Shown one piece after another: positions 36,309 to 47,614 of a stretch of DNA of 64,000 nt. The notes beneath the pieces are model-generated. The model ran no database searches. It saw nothing but the letters and a program-made list of their open reading frames with translations, and was not told where the DNA came from. The stretch comes from Garcia nutans (Eukaryota; Streptophyta; Magnoliopsida; Malpighiales; Euphorbiaceae), in the NCBI GenBank assembly GCA_947685225.1, contig CANTUV010000053.1, forward strand, positions 2,589,501 through 2,653,500. The letters run 5' to 3'. Position 1 is the stretch's first letter. Every line of letters starts with the position of its first letter. Both the position numbers and the translations under genes were made by a program.

Positions 36309-37748
36309 TGATAAATACAAATTTATATATTTTTATTTTCATTATATTTAATTGTTTTGAGTTATTTGAAGCTTAATTGATGCAAATAAAGTGTTTTTAA
36401 ATAAAATAGATTTTATTTTAAGAGTGTTGTGAATAAATGTTTTAAAATAAAGAAATTTCAGCATTATAGTAAATTTGACCGTTGCCTTGATTTTTAAAGG
36501 ATATTTTAATTTGTAGGTCTCCAATTTGGGTGAAAAATGACTCAACTAAAAGCTAATGAACAGACCTACAAGAAAAAAAAATTACTCCAGATGCTAATAA
36601 TGAAGGAATGTGGACGAAAAAGAGCTTCAAAGTGGTGACAGCCATGCAGTCCATCTGATCTGCACCACCTTTAGTATTAAAATCATAAGATGAGTTGTGG
36701 ATGTCCAAATTGGACATAAAAATATGATTTGGAAAGCTAATGGATAGACCTAAAAGGAAAAAATTATTCCAGCGGCTGGAAATCAACTAATGTGCACGAA
36801 AAAGAGACTGAAGATGGTGGCAAACATGCTGTCCATTACAGCAATGCAATAATGATGAAATTAGGTGCCATTTTAATTATTAAACCACTTTGTACAGCCA
36901 AGCTTGGCTATAAATACCTTCATTTGTATGCCTTGGAGAATCCCATCGGAAATCATCTCCTCTCCCTTGTTGTTTTATTAATTTTCTTTGTATTTTGTTG
37001 TTGTAAGCCACAACCTGAGTGGCTAAGTTTTAAATTCAGCTCAAAGACTTCAAGTTCATTTGATTAATTTGTGAGGCCAGGTTATAATTTCTTTATTTTG
37101 ATTAAATATCTATTGTTTCTTGATATTATTATTTTTAATATGATAAATATTCAACTAAGAGGCCTAATAGTTGATCGTTTATTATGATTAATCGTTAATC
37201 ATTCTTCTTAATCCGTAATTGTTATGAAGAGTGATACTAGTAGCAATTAGGTTTTATTAATTAGGATCCAAGTTTTTAATAAAAACCTAAAGAAACAATA
37301 GGGTGAATTAAATGATTTATGCTTCATAAATTATGATTCAAGCTTAACTACTTCCTGTTGCAATGCAGTTATTAATTTGTTGAGGATTGCTTAATACCAA
37401 TTCAATTAATAACTAGATTCAATAAAAGTGCTGGGCTTTAATTGATGAATATAGGGAAGTGGAAGATTTATTTTGCTTTTTAATAAATCTATGTTAAGTA
37501 TTTAATCTAAAATAAAATCATATGTTTTATCTGTGATCAAATTATGCAGTGAATTATGAACGTTCTTTGAGCTGATCTTTTTATTCATTGAATTTAAGTT
37601 ATTTATCATAATTGCATTTTAAGCCCCCCTTTATTTTCAGCAAAATCAAGTGACACAATTCAGTCTCTGTGGAATTGACCCTACTTATTACTATACACAA
37701 AATCATTAAAGTAGGTTAATTAATTTTTGGTGGTTTCGACACCCATCA
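36309..37748 (+). repeat. Athila 5' LTR
   Basis: The LTR runs from TGATAAATACAAATTT to GACACCCATCA. GGCTATAAATACC at 36906-36918 is its TATA box. It has a 14-base insertion (AGAAAAAAAAATTA type, near 36572) compared with the 3' LTR. Confidence 0.95.
36909..36916 (+). promoter_or_regulatory. Athila LTR TATA box
   Basis: TATAAATA in the context AGCTTGGCTATAAATACC. The 3' LTR has the identical motif at 45527-45534. Transcription would start about 30 bases further on. Confidence 0.7.
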
Positions 37749-37754
37749 AGATTT

Positions 37755-37774
37755 TGGCGCCGCTGCCGGGGATT
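37755..37774 (+). other. Primer binding site, tRNA-Asp type (Athila)
   Basis: TGGCGCCGCTGCCGGGGATT starts six bases after the LTR end. It is the classical Athila primer site. Confidence 0.9.
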
Positions 37775-38800
37775 GATAGTCTATTTGATTTTGTATTATT
37801 TACTTTTTTTTATGACACGATCTTCTCAATCTGTTGAAATTTTGTTTGATCCAGAAATAGAGAAAACAGCAAAAAAATTGAGGAAAAAGACCAAACAAGC
37901 TAAGAAGGAAAAAGTAAGAAAAAGTTCTTATTTTTGTGAATCAAATAAGGAAGATAACTCCTCAACAGAGTCAAATTCTGAACCAGAAATTGAGATCATG
38001 GCTGCTAGAACATTAAAAGAGCTAGCTACCCCTGACTTAAATCAGCAGCCTTTATGTATCCAGTTTCCCACTTTAGACGTTGCTTTTGAACTAAAATCTA
38101 GACTAATCCATTTGTTGCCAAAGTTTCATGGTCTTGCAGGTGAGGATCCTTACAAACATCTCAAGGAGTTCCATGTTGTATGTTCTAGCATGAAACCTCA
38201 AGGCATTTCTGAAGAACAGATTAAGCTTTGAGCTTTCCCTTTTTCATTGGACAACACTGCAAAGGATTGGTTGTATTACCTACCCTCAGGTTCTATAAAC
38301 TCATGGAATGAGATGAAAAGGTTATTTTTAGAAAAGTATTTTCCTGCTTATCATGCTGCAAACATAAGGAAGGAAATTTGTGGCATTAGGCAATATAGTG
38401 GAGAAAGTTTGTATGAATATTGGGAGCATTTCAAAAAATTATGTGCAAGCTGCCCGCACCATCGATAAGTGATAAACTCCTCATTCAATATTTTTATAAA
38501 GGCTTACTTCCAATGGACAGAAGTATGGTAGATGCTGCGAGTGGAGGAGCTCTAATTGACAAAACACCCGATGATGCAAGGCAATTGATTGCTAATATGG
38601 CAGCAAACTCACAGCAATTTGGAATGAGGATGGATCACACAATCAAGAAAGTTAATGAGGTAAGTACATCCAATCTTGAGAAGCAAATTTTTTATTTAAC
38701 ATCTCTGGTGAAACAGTTGGTTACAGGAAAGTCACAATCAGTAATGATGTGTGGTATTTGTTCGATTTCGGGTCATACTACTGACATGTGCCCTACATTA

Positions 38801-38987
38801 CAAGAAGAAGAACCAATTCAACAAGCTAATGTAGTTGGCAATTTTCTAAATCAACATCAGCGAAGATATGACCCATACTCTAATTCATTCAATCCAGGAT
38901 GGAGAGATCATCCAAATTTGAGCTATGGAAATCAACCATTACAGAATCGGTATAATCCACATAAGCAGCAAGCCAATCAGATTCCTA
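38801..38987 (+). repeat. Gag segment, first copy of 187-base direct duplication
   Basis: Starts CAAGAAGAAGAACCAATTCA and ends CAGATTCCTA. It repeats almost exactly at 39127-39313. Only a few substitutions separate the copies, so the duplication is recent. Confidence 0.92.
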
Positions 38988-38989
38988 AC

Positions 38990-39125
38990 CAATCGTAAAA
39001 TTTCTTCTAAATATCATGAATGGGCTCGTTCTTTGAAGGATGAGCTATGAGCTAGGCACATATCTTGTTAATACCATGGATGTCTTATCTTTTTCTTTTA
39101 TCTTCTCTCATTGGCCTTTTACTTT
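38990..39125 (+). other. Segment matching the local DUF7745-like gene, inside Athila gag
   Basis: These 136 bases are nearly identical to 50484-50620 in the DUF7745-like gene (start CAATCGTAAAA, end CCTTTTACTTT). They read NRKSSSKYHEWAHS-like in that gene's frame and do not belong to Athila gag. An inverted partial copy lies at 39329-39378. Confidence 0.85.
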
Positions 39126-39126
39126 G

Positions 39127-39313
39127 CAAGAAGAAGAACCAATTCAACAAGCTAATGTAGTTGGCAATTTTCCAAATCAACATCAGCGAAGATATGACCC
39201 ATACTCTAATTCATTCAATCTAGGATGGAGAGATCATCCAAATTTGAGCTATGGAAATCAACCATTACAAAATCGGTATAATCCACATAAGCAGCAAGCC
39301 AATTAGATTCCTA
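39127..39313 (+). repeat. Gag segment, second copy of 187-base direct duplication
   Basis: Second copy of the gag segment at 38801-38987. It follows the DUF7745-like insert directly, and the inverted segment follows it. Confidence 0.92.
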
Positions 39314-39437
39314 AATTCGAGTGACATACCTTCAAAGAATGAGCCCATTCATGATATTTAGAAGAACTTTTACGATTGGTTTTGGCTTTAACAATATCTT
39401 CGAGTGACATACCTTGGTTAGGAATTTGATTGGCTAA
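39314..39437 (-). other. Inverted gag plus DUF7745-like segment
   Basis: Read on the minus strand this gives gag text (AATTCCTAACCAAGG, then GMSLEDIVKAK) followed by 50 bases of the DUF7745-like segment (39378 to 39329). The 15-base motif CGAGTGACATACCTT occurs twice (near 39318 and 39401) and brackets the inverted stretch. Confidence 0.85.
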
Positions 39438-39515
39438 TAACACACAACAATTTCAGCAGGAACCAGAAACAGCATTCAAAACATAGAGACACAAATTGGT
39501 CAACTAGCAACGTTA

Positions 39516-40604
39516 GTGAGCAAGTTAGAAGCAAGAGATTCAGGAAAGTTACCATCCCAAACTGTCATAAATCCTAAAGAGAATGCAAGTGCTATACTAT
39601 TAAGGAGTGGCAAGGAAATTGACAGCCAAGCACAACAAGATGAAGTCAAGGAGAAAAGCCAAAAAGAAAAAGATATCAAAATATCCAAAGATAAGGTAAT
39701 TTCTGAACCTAGCATGAATGATTGTACTGAACGTGTTGTTCCTCCATTTCCTAGCAGGTTGAATAAGACAAAAAAAGAAGAAAGTGAAGCGGAGATTTTG
39801 GAGACATTTAGAAAGGTTGAAATCAATATACCACTGCTTGATGCTATTAAACAAATTCAAAGGTATGCTAAATTTCTTAAGGAATTATGCACTACAAAGT
39901 GCAATTTGAAAGGTAATGAGAAAATTAGTGTTGGAGAAAATGTGTCAGCAATGATTCAACATAAGTTACCTCCTAAGTGCAAGGATCCAGGCTTATTCTC
40001 AATTCCATGTAAAATAGGAGATTCTAAATTTGAGCGTGCCATGGCAGATTTAGGAGCATTTATTAATGTCATGTCTTATTCAATATTTCAAACTTTGAAT
40101 TTGGGTATGTTACAGGAAACTAATGTGATTATTCAATTAGCTGATAGATCTAATGCATATCCCTTGGGCTTAATTGAGGATGTTCTAGTACAAGTTGGTG
40201 AACTAATTTTTCCTGCAGATTTTTACATCTTAGATATGGGAGATAATACTTCTGCATCAAATTCAGCATTAATATTGTTAGGAAGACCTTTCCTAAAAAC
40301 TGCAAAGACAAAAATTGATGTCGATGATGGCACAATGACTATGGAATTTGATGGAGAAATTGTCAAATTTAATATATTTGATGCTATGAGGTATCCAGAC
40401 AATGATTATTCTGTTTTCTCTATTGATGTTATTGATATACTTGTGCAGGATGTTTTCAAATTGAACAATAAAGATGATCTAGAAGTGGTAATTTCTCAAG
40501 GAAACATGGAAATTGATGGTGCTTTACCACTAAGAGAAGAAATTATAGATACAATGATGGCATTACAGTCACTCCCACAAAATTCAAAAAGGTATGAATT
40601 TTAA
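39516..40604 (+). pseudogene. Athila gag C-terminus and aspartic protease
   Basis: This 362-residue open frame starts in the gag C-terminus (ASAILLRSGKEIDSQ). It has a charged linker (EVKEKSQKEKDIKIS) and then a retropepsin-like domain from about residue 150. AMADLGAFINVMSYSIF, near 40040-40090, holds the D-L-G-A active site of the lineage, and SALILLGRPFLKTAKTKIDV, near 40265-40325, is the second conserved segment. It ends at TAA 40602-40604, after which pol continues in another frame, so the original polyprotein is broken here. The protease would cleave Gag-Pol. Confidence 0.88.
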
Positions 40605-40612
40605 AAATAGAC

Positions 40613-42199
40613 TTGCCTGTTTCTTATACAAAATTGTTTCCTTCTATTACACAGGCACTTGTCCTGGAACTCAAGCCTTTACCAGAACATTTGAAGTATG
40701 TCTATTTGGGGGATGGTGAATCACTTCCAGTGGTTGTTGCAAGTGATTCAACAAAGCTTCAAGAAGAGAAATTGATTCGAGTTCTTAGAATCTACAAGGA
40801 AGCGATTGGATGGACAATAGCTGATATTAAAGGTATAAGCCCTTCTATTTGTATGCACAGGATTTTATTGGAAGATGATGCAAACCCAAGTAAGGAAGCT
40901 CAACGAAGGTTAAACCCACAAATGATGGAAGTGGTAAAAAAGGAGATTTTGAAGTTGCTTGATGCAGGAGTGATTTATCCAATTTCTGACAGTAAATGGG
41001 TAAGTCCAATCCAGGTAGTCCCTAAAAAATCAGGAGTAACAGTGGTGAAAAATTAAGACAATGAACTCATTCCGACAAGGATTCAAAATGGATGGAGAGT
41101 GTGTATAGATTATCAAAAATTGAATTCAACAACAAGAAAGGATCACTTTCCTTTACCATTCATTGACCAAATGCTTGAGCGATTGGCAGGTAAGTCTTAT
41201 TTTTGCTTTCTTGATGGATTTTCAGGGTATAATCAAATTGTCATTGCACCAGAGGATCAGGAAAAGACTACTTTCACTTGTCCTTTTGGAACTTTTGCTT
41301 TCAAAAGAATGCCATTTGGACTTTGTAATTCACCTGCTACGTTTCAAAGATGCATGATGAGTATATTTTCAGAATTTATTGATAATTGCATTGAAGTATT
41401 CATGGATGATTTTTCGGTATATGGTGATTCATTTGAAACATGTCTTAATAATTTAACTTGTGTTCTTGAACGTTGCATTGAGAAAAATCTTGTGTTAAAT
41501 TATGAGAAATGCCATTTTATGGTAAAACAAGGAATTGTTTTAGGACATGTAATTTCTAATAAGGGAATTGAGGTAGACAAAGCTAAAATTGGTTTAATTT
41601 TGAACTTACCATACCCCACAACTGTGAGGGAAGTGCGTTCTTTTCTTGGTCATGCAGGTTTTTACCGCAGGTTCATTAGGGATTTTTCAAAGATAGCTTT
41701 TCCATTATCCAAACTGTTACAAAAAGATGTTCCCTTTGAGTTTTGCCAAGAATGTACAGATGCTTTTGATAAATTAAAATCTGCATTGACATCGCCTCCT
41801 ATTATTCAACCACCAGATTGGACCTTGCCATTTGAGTTAATGTGTGATGCAAGTAATTATGCAGTAGGAGCAATTTTGGGGCAACGTATTGGCAAGCAAC
41901 TTCATGTGATCTATTATGCATCCAGGACACTAAACTCAGCTCAGCGCAATTATTCCACCACTGAAAAAGAATTTTTAGCTATTGTTTTTGCTTTAGAGAA
42001 GTTTCAATCATATTTACTTTGTTCTAAAGTAATTGTATTTTCTGATCATGCAGCTTTGAAGTATCTATTAGCGAAAAAAGAAGCAAAACCAAGATTAATT
42101 CGGTGGATCCTTTTATTACAAGAGTTTGATCTTCAAATTAAGGATAAAAAAGGCACTGAAAATGTAGTAGCAGACCATTTGAGTAGAATAATGACATAA
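40613..42199 (+). pseudogene. Athila reverse transcriptase and RNase H
   Basis: The reverse transcriptase starts with a spacer (ALVELKPLPEHLKYVYLG-like, near 40650) and GWTIADIKGISPSICMHRIL. TAA at 41054-41056 interrupts it once. Then WRVCIDYQKLN (near 41093), FCFLDGFSGYNQI, FGLCNSPATFQ and EVFMDDFSVYGDSFETC follow, with the catalytic F-M-D-D near 41398. SFLGHAGFYRRFIRDFSKI marks the connection. RNase H has FELMCDASNYAVGAILGQ, NYSTTEKEFLAIVFALEKFQ and VIFSDHAALKYLLAKKEAKP, with its acidic residues in place, and ends in ENVVADHLSRI. A stop at 42197-42199 separates it from integrase. Apart from the stops the domain is well kept, which fits a fairly young copy. Confidence 0.93.
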
Positions 42200-43568
42200 G
42201 ATAATCCAATTCCTTTGCAAGAATCTTTTCCTGATGAGCAGTTATTCAATTTACAAGGTATGGCCCCTTGGTATGCTGATTTAGTGAAGTTTTTAATAAC
42301 TAAGACTTTACCATCTAATTTGGAAAAAAGTAAGAGGGATAAAATAAAAAGTGAGGCTAAGTAATATGTGTGGGATGATCCATATTTATGGAAATTTTGT
42401 TCTGATCAACTTATTAGAAGATGCATTCCAGATAATGAAATTCAGTGTATCCTCACTTTTTGTCATACATATGCTTGTGGAGGTCATTTTGGACCTAAGA
42501 GAACTGCTAAAAAAAATATTAGATTGTGGTTTTTATTGGCCTACTTTATTCAAAGATTCTTATTTATTTTGTAAACATTGTGAACAGTGTCAGAGAACAG
42601 GAAGCTTATCCCGTAGAAATGAAATGACTCAATCTTCAATACTTGTTTGTGAAATTTTTGATGTCTGGGGAATTGACTTTATGGGACCATTTCCTTCATC
42701 TTTTGGTTTTGTTTATATATTACTTGCTGTTGACTATGTCTCAAAATGGGTGGAGGCCAAAGCCACAAAAACTGATGATTCTAATGTTGTTATAAGTTTC
42801 ATCAAATCTAATATTTTAAGCAGGTTTGGAATTCCAAGAGCTTTGACTAGTGACCAGGGCACTCATTTTTGTAATCGATCTGTAGAAACTTTATTGAAGA
42901 AATATGGTATTTTTCATAAAGTAGCTACAGCTTATCACCCTCAAACAAGTGGTCAAGCGGAGGTGTCTAATAGAGAAATCAAGTCTATTTTAGAAAAGAC
43001 TGTGAATCCTAATAGAAAAGATTGGAGCCTCAAACTTGATGATGCTTTGTGGGCTTATAGGACAGCCTATAAGACCCCTATTGGAATGTCCCCCTACATG
43101 TTGCTTTTTGGTAAATTATGCCACCTTCCAGTTGAGTTAGAACACAGGGCATATTGGGCTGTTAAACATTGCAATTTGGATATGGATAAGGCTAAGGAGC
43201 AAAGAAAGCTACAATTGCAAGAGTTGGAAGAAATTCAGCTTGAAGCATATGAAAATTCTAGGATTTATAAAGATAAGACCAAGGCACTTCATGACAAATT
43301 TATTCTCAGGACGAATTTTGTAGTTGGACAAAAAGTGTTGCTTTATAATTCTAGATTGAAATTGATGCCAAGTAAGTTGCGTTCTCGTTGGATTGGACCT
43401 TTTATTGTTACTAATGTATTTTCTTATGGTGCAGTTGAAATTAAAAGCTTAGTAACCAATAAGGTTTTCAAAGTTAATGGGCATAGACTCAAGCCATTTT
43501 ATGAAGGATTCCAAGAGCATTCACTTGAAGAAATCAAATTAGTTGATCCAGTTTATCTGGATGAATAA
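42200..43568 (+). pseudogene. Athila integrase
   Basis: The linker (42200-42360) is interrupted by TAA near 42362. The zinc-binding part is split between two frames: HTYACGGHFGPKRTAKK (to about 42515) and, after a frame change in an A-run at 42509-42516, FCKHCEQCQRTGSLSRRNE. The core has WGIDFMGPFPSSFGF (Asp near 42675), LTSDQGTHFCNRS (Asp at 42852) and GQAEVSNREIKSILEK (Glu at 42960), the full D,D,E set. The C-terminal part shows KLRSRWIGPFIVTNVFSYGA, a GPF-type module. The frame ends VDPVYLDE at 43568. Confidence 0.93.
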
Positions 43569-44941
43569 AAAAATAAATAAATAAAGATGTTGAGCCAATG
43601 ACATTAAATGAAGGCACTACTTAGGAGGCAACCCATGACGGCTATCTAGCCACAAACATATTTTTTTTCTTTCTCACTTTGTTTTACTTATTTTTAGTAA
43701 TATTTTGTTTGCATTTGATTTTATATTAGGGATAATGTAAGTTTTAAGTGTGGGTGAGGAGTTTTCACTTAGAAGTATTTTCACTTTAAAAAAATTATAC
43801 AAAGTTTAAAAAAAAAATATTTACTAGTGCTGGAATTAAAAAAAAACTTGATCTTTTATTAGCATGCTTTATTAAAAATGACAAATTATAATTAAAAGAA
43901 TTAGTATCATTTTAATTTCTTATTAAATATTCTTTTATTTTTTTTTCTTCAATAGTTCAATTAAATTGATGCTAATTACTTTGGATTTACAAATAAACAA
44001 GTAAGTTTTGAGCCCAAACACTTTATTTATTTTTTTTTTGAGAGAGTTCACGTTTTTGGTAAAAAGTCCTAGAACTTGCTCTTGTATCTTCTTGAGATTA
44101 CCATAATTAGCTCCCTAATTAAAAAGTGATTAAGGCAAATTAGGTTTAACCATTTAGCTTAAGAAGCCTATCCTTTTACTAAATCCTTAGATAGCCATTT
44201 TGAGCCATTCAATATATACATTTTTTTCTTTCTTCCTATTGTACCTATGAGAATTTTATCTAGTTCTTCTTCTGAAAAAAAAAGAGAAAAAAAAATTCCT
44301 TCTAAATTAAGAAATTTTGAGCTTTACTAGAGTAGCACAAGCATGAGTTGTTTTTAGCACAATTGTGCTGACTTCAAATCCCATTATTGCTTTCAATAAT
44401 TCATGGCACAATTGTGCCATCTCTTGTGCTTACTTTTGTACTCTTCTCTTTTGGTTGCACAAGTTGTTGCTTTATAGCACAATTATGCTTGTTCTTGTCT
44501 GCTTATTCTAAGCAAATCAATAAACATTTTTGCCTTTCAAAAGAAAAAATACCTCTATCATACCTACTACCCAAGCCCCATTACAACCAAAATAAAGACC
44601 TTTTGATTTTAATTAGTTGGCTATAGTAGTGGAGATTAGATCAAAAGAGCAAGCTTATGGTGATTTTTCTACTAAAAACAGTTGAACACTGAGAGTATTT
44701 ATCACCCTAATTAAACACATGAGAGTTTGGTGAGATGTGAGACTGTTAAATCTTTGTAATTAGCTCATATGTTTAATTTTACTATTTTTTAAAAAAAACT
44801 TATTAAATATTTTAAGAGAAATAAAAATATAAAAATTCTTTTAAATATAACTTGTTAATTTTAATAGAGCATGCCTTGAGAAGATTAAGAGAAATTTCAA
44901 ACTAAGCTTGAGGGCAAGCATAAAATAAGTGTGGGGGAATT
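43569..44941 (+). other. Athila 3' region without env-like gene
   Basis: 1.37 kb separate integrase from the 3' LTR. A TTTTAAGTGTGGGTGAGG motif at 43740-43757 resembles the polypurine tract and may be a central one. GCACAATTGTGC-type palindromes recur at 44357-44490. The only long frame (44387-44626) has no transmembrane or env-like feature I can support. Confidence 0.6.
44928..44938 (+). other. Polypurine tract of Athila
   Basis: AGTGTGGGGGA lies three bases before the 3' LTR start TGATAAATAC. Confidence 0.85.
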
Positions 44942-46367
44942 TGATAAATACAAATTTATATATTTTTATTTTCATTATATTTAATTGTTTTGAGTTATTT
45001 GAAGCTTAATTGATGCAAATAAAGTGTTTTTAAATAAAATAGATTTTATTTTAAGAGTGTTGTGAATAAATGTTTTAAAGAAAAGAAATTTCAGCATTAT
45101 AATAAATTTGACCGTTGCCTTGATTTTTAAAGGATATTTTAATTTGTAGGTCTCCAATTTGGGTGAAAAATGACTCAACTAAAAGCTAATGAACAAACCT
45201 ACATCAGGATGCTAATAATGAAGGAATGTGGACGAAAAAGAGCTTCAAAGTGGTGACAGCCATGCTGTCCATATGATCTGCACCACCTTTAGTATTAAAA
45301 TCATAAGATGAGTTGTGGATGTCCAAATTGGACATAAAAATATGATTTGGAAAGCTAATGAATAGACCTAAAAGGAAAAAATTATTCCAGCGGCTGGGAA
45401 TCAACTAATGTGCATGAAAAAGAGACTGAAGATGGTGGCAAACATGCTGTCCATTACAGCAATGCAATATTGATGAAATGAGGTGGCATTTTAATTATTA
45501 AACCACTTTGTACAGCCAAGCTTGGCTATAAATACCTTTATTTGTATGCCTTGGAGAATCCCATCAGAAATCATCTCCTCTCCCTTGTTGTTTTATTAAT
45601 TTTCTTTGTATTTTGTTGTTATAAGCCACAACATGAGTGGCTAAGTTTTAAATTCAGCTCAAAGACTTCAAGTTCATTTGCGTAATTTGTGAGGCCAGGT
45701 TATAATTTCTTTATTTTGATTAAATATCTATTGTTTCTTGATATTATTGTTTTTAATATGATAAATATTCAACTAAGAAGGCCTAATAGTTGATCGTTTA
45801 TTATGATTAATCGCTAATCATTCTTCTTAATCCGTAATTGTTATGAAGAGTGATACTAGTAGCAATTAGGTTTTATTAATTATGATCCAAGTTTTTAATA
45901 ATAACCTAAAGAAACAAAAGGGTGAATTAAATGATTTATGCTTCATAAATTATTATTCAAGCTTAACTACTTCCTGTTGCAATGCAGTTATTAATTTGTT
46001 GAGGATTGCTTAATACCAATTCAATTAATAACTAGATTCAATAAAAGTGTTGGGCTTTAATTGATGAATATAGGGAAGTGGAAGATTTATTTTGCTTTTT
46101 AATAAATCTATGTTAAGTATTTAATCTAAAATAAAATCATATGTTTTGTCTGTGATCAAATTATGCAGTGAATTATGAACGTTCTTTGAGCTGATCTTTT
46201 TATTCATTGAATTTAAGTTATTTATCATAATTGCATTTTAAACCCCCCTTTATTTTCAGCAAAATCAAGTGACACAATTCAGTCTCTGTGGAATTGACCC
46301 TACTTATTACTATACACAAAATCATTAAAGTAGGTTAATTAATTTTTGGTGGTTTCGACACCCATCA
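44942..46367 (+). repeat. Athila 3' LTR
   Basis: 1426 bases, about 98 per cent identical by eye to the 5' LTR. TATAAATA is at 45527-45534. AAAGT follows at 46368-46372. Confidence 0.95.
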
Positions 46368-46372
46368 AAAGT

Positions 46373-47087
46373 TCATGAAAGAACTTAAGCAAAAACACTC
46401 ACAAAGAGCAAATTTAGATTATCATTCATCAATCGTCTTCTTACAAATTAGTTTGGCTTTGATATTTATAGCCAAAGGGAGGTAGAAGAAACCTAAATGG
46501 CTGTTATTATAGCTCTTCCACGTTCTTCCCTTTAATCCCCACTAACTCTCATTGAAAAAAGTTGTTATACATTAAAAGCATTCATTTTGTAACTCCCAAA
46601 TGACAACTGATCACACCCCAAACTAAATGCACTCATTTATAACTCTTAAATGACAACTGATCAAAAACTCAAACTTTAACAAGAATAAAATCCTAACTCT
46701 GATATGTTGATTTCACAAAGCACAAAAAAAACCCAAATTAATAAATAACATAAAATGACAGCCTAAGATCCATGCTTACTTAATCAAGGCTGAATGGCCC
46801 TTTATTCTTCAATGGGCTGGATCGATTCTGACAATGTGGGTTAGACTATTGTCTTCATATTTGAACATGATTGGATCATGTTTACAATCTTTGACTTTTG
46901 TTCCTCCCATAATAAGTTAGTTGCATCACATTGAGTTGTTTCTTCCAGATGTCTCAATTAAGCAAGTTAATGTTTCCATCATCTTTTGGTTCTAGCTCTT
47001 GTTATGGGGACTCCATGAATGGCAAAAGGGTCTTTCTTTGCATTTTCATCATTAGCCGAATGGACTCGAGCTTGTTGGTCCTCATCA
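46373..47087 (-). repeat. CRM-like 5' LTR, distal part
   Basis: This continues the LTR interrupted at 36308. It ends, or begins in sense, with TGATGAGGACCAACAAGC at 47087, followed by the target copy GCTTC. A segment of about 47 bases (AAATGACAACTGATCA unit) is duplicated near 46600-46670 compared with 29855-30816. Confidence 0.88.
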
Positions 47088-47092
47088 GCTTC

Positions 47093-47614
47093 TTACTTTT
47101 TGCATCATATCAGAGTTTCTCCTTATTTCTTTAAATGGCCATGGTGAATATGCAATCTTGAGCTTATTAAAACTAATGCAAGAGGGGAAGAACTTCATTC
47201 TTTTAATTCTGGCAGAAAAATTATTGAGCTTTGATAGGGTTTGCAGAAATAGTTCTAAAAATTTGAAAATATGTCTCCTCCTTTTTTAGATATTTTTCTC
47301 CTTGGCTTTTTTTTTTTAAATTCACTTTTCTTTATCTGACCATTAAATGATCCTTTACTTCTCTTCTCTAGATAGGGTTGCAAGAAAAACTAGAATTAGT
47401 GGCCACTCATCGGGATCCTTATGATTATGACCCCATCCCATTTAAGTATTGTCCCATCATCATAAATTTTTGTTCCATCAACCAATGGATGATCATTCAC
47501 ACTAACCAAAGAGACGACCATATCCACTTCACTTGCCATTGGTGGAATTTGGAGAACATCACATGAGCTTTTCTGAATAACATTGTTATCCTTATGGGAT
47601 TTCATGACATCAGT
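47093..47614 (+). pseudogene. DUF7745-like gene, part 3
   Basis: Coding similarity resumes directly after the CRM-like element. The reading across the removed insert gives NKVGLLTFCIISEFLLISLN, then GEYAILSLLKLMQEGKN and ILAEKLLSFDRVCRNSSKN. This fits the helical middle of DUF7745-like proteins (x-P-x-x-x-L-A-E-x-x-x-S-L with substitutions). A short AT-rich stretch (47270-47370) may be an intron. After it LATHRDPYDYDPIPFKYCPI and LNNIVILMGFHDIS continue to the insertion point of the solo LTR at 47615. Several stops show decay. The opposite-strand frame 47396-47755 is a shadow. Confidence 0.5.

Larger units (their letters stand above)
37812..39520 (+). pseudogene. Athila gag, broken and rearranged
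   Basis: Gag builds the particle that packages element RNA. The ATG at 37812 opens MTRSSQSVEILFD and a lysine-rich stretch. The Athila-type region MAARTLKELATPDLNQQPLC begins near 37998, followed by LIHLLPKFHGLAGEDPYKHL. A TGA at 38229-38231 interrupts it; the next block has KDWLYYLPSGSINSWNEMKR and KEICGIRQYSGESLYEYWEH. A one-base loss near 38463 shifts the frame into IQYFYKGLLPMDRSMVDAAS. A C-x2-C zinc-knuckle remnant (CGICSISGHTTDMC) is near 38752-38793. From 38801 to 39437 the region is duplicated and rearranged. Gag reading resumes near 39480 with QIGQLATLVSKLEARDSGKL. Start chosen as the first ATG after the primer site that leads into recognisable gag. Confidence 0.88.
36309..46367 (+). 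mobile_element. Athila-lineage Ty3-gypsy retrotransposon, full length
   Basis: The element is 10,059 bases with 1440- and 1426-base LTRs (TGATAAATACAAA...CCCATCA). It is flanked by exact AAAGT duplications (36304-36308, 46368-46372). It has an Asp-type primer site, gag, protease, RT-RNaseH, integrase and a polypurine tract. The LTRs differ at about two dozen positions plus one 14-base indel by eye, so it is younger than the CRM-like element it splits. Several stops and frame changes in gag and pol make it non-functional. Between integrase and 3' LTR (43569-44941) there is no env-like frame of the kind some Athila members carry. The gag is also rearranged around a segment shared with the local DUF7745-like gene. 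Confidence 0.95.
29855..47087 (-). mobile_element. CRM-like chromovirus, complete but broken, split by Athila
   Basis: This Ty3-gypsy element is on the minus strand. Its two LTRs are 29855-30816 and 36015-36308 plus 46373-47087, with exact GCTTC duplications outside (29850-29854 and 47088-47092). The LTR sense start is TGATGAGGACCAACAAGC and the end TTTCCTATCA. It has an initiator-Met primer site, a polypurine tract and gag-protease-RT-RNaseH-integrase in the gypsy order. The pol frame runs past the polypurine tract into the LTR, a trait known for group A CRM elements. The lineage call rests on that and on the TGATGA LTR start; the Reina lineage cannot be excluded. The right LTR is split by the Athila element at 36309-46367. 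The open frames are broken in many places. Confidence 0.8.

Noticed and set aside
44387..44626. Env-like gene in Athila
   Set aside because: A 79-residue frame with no signal peptide plus membrane-anchor layout and no similarity I can support.
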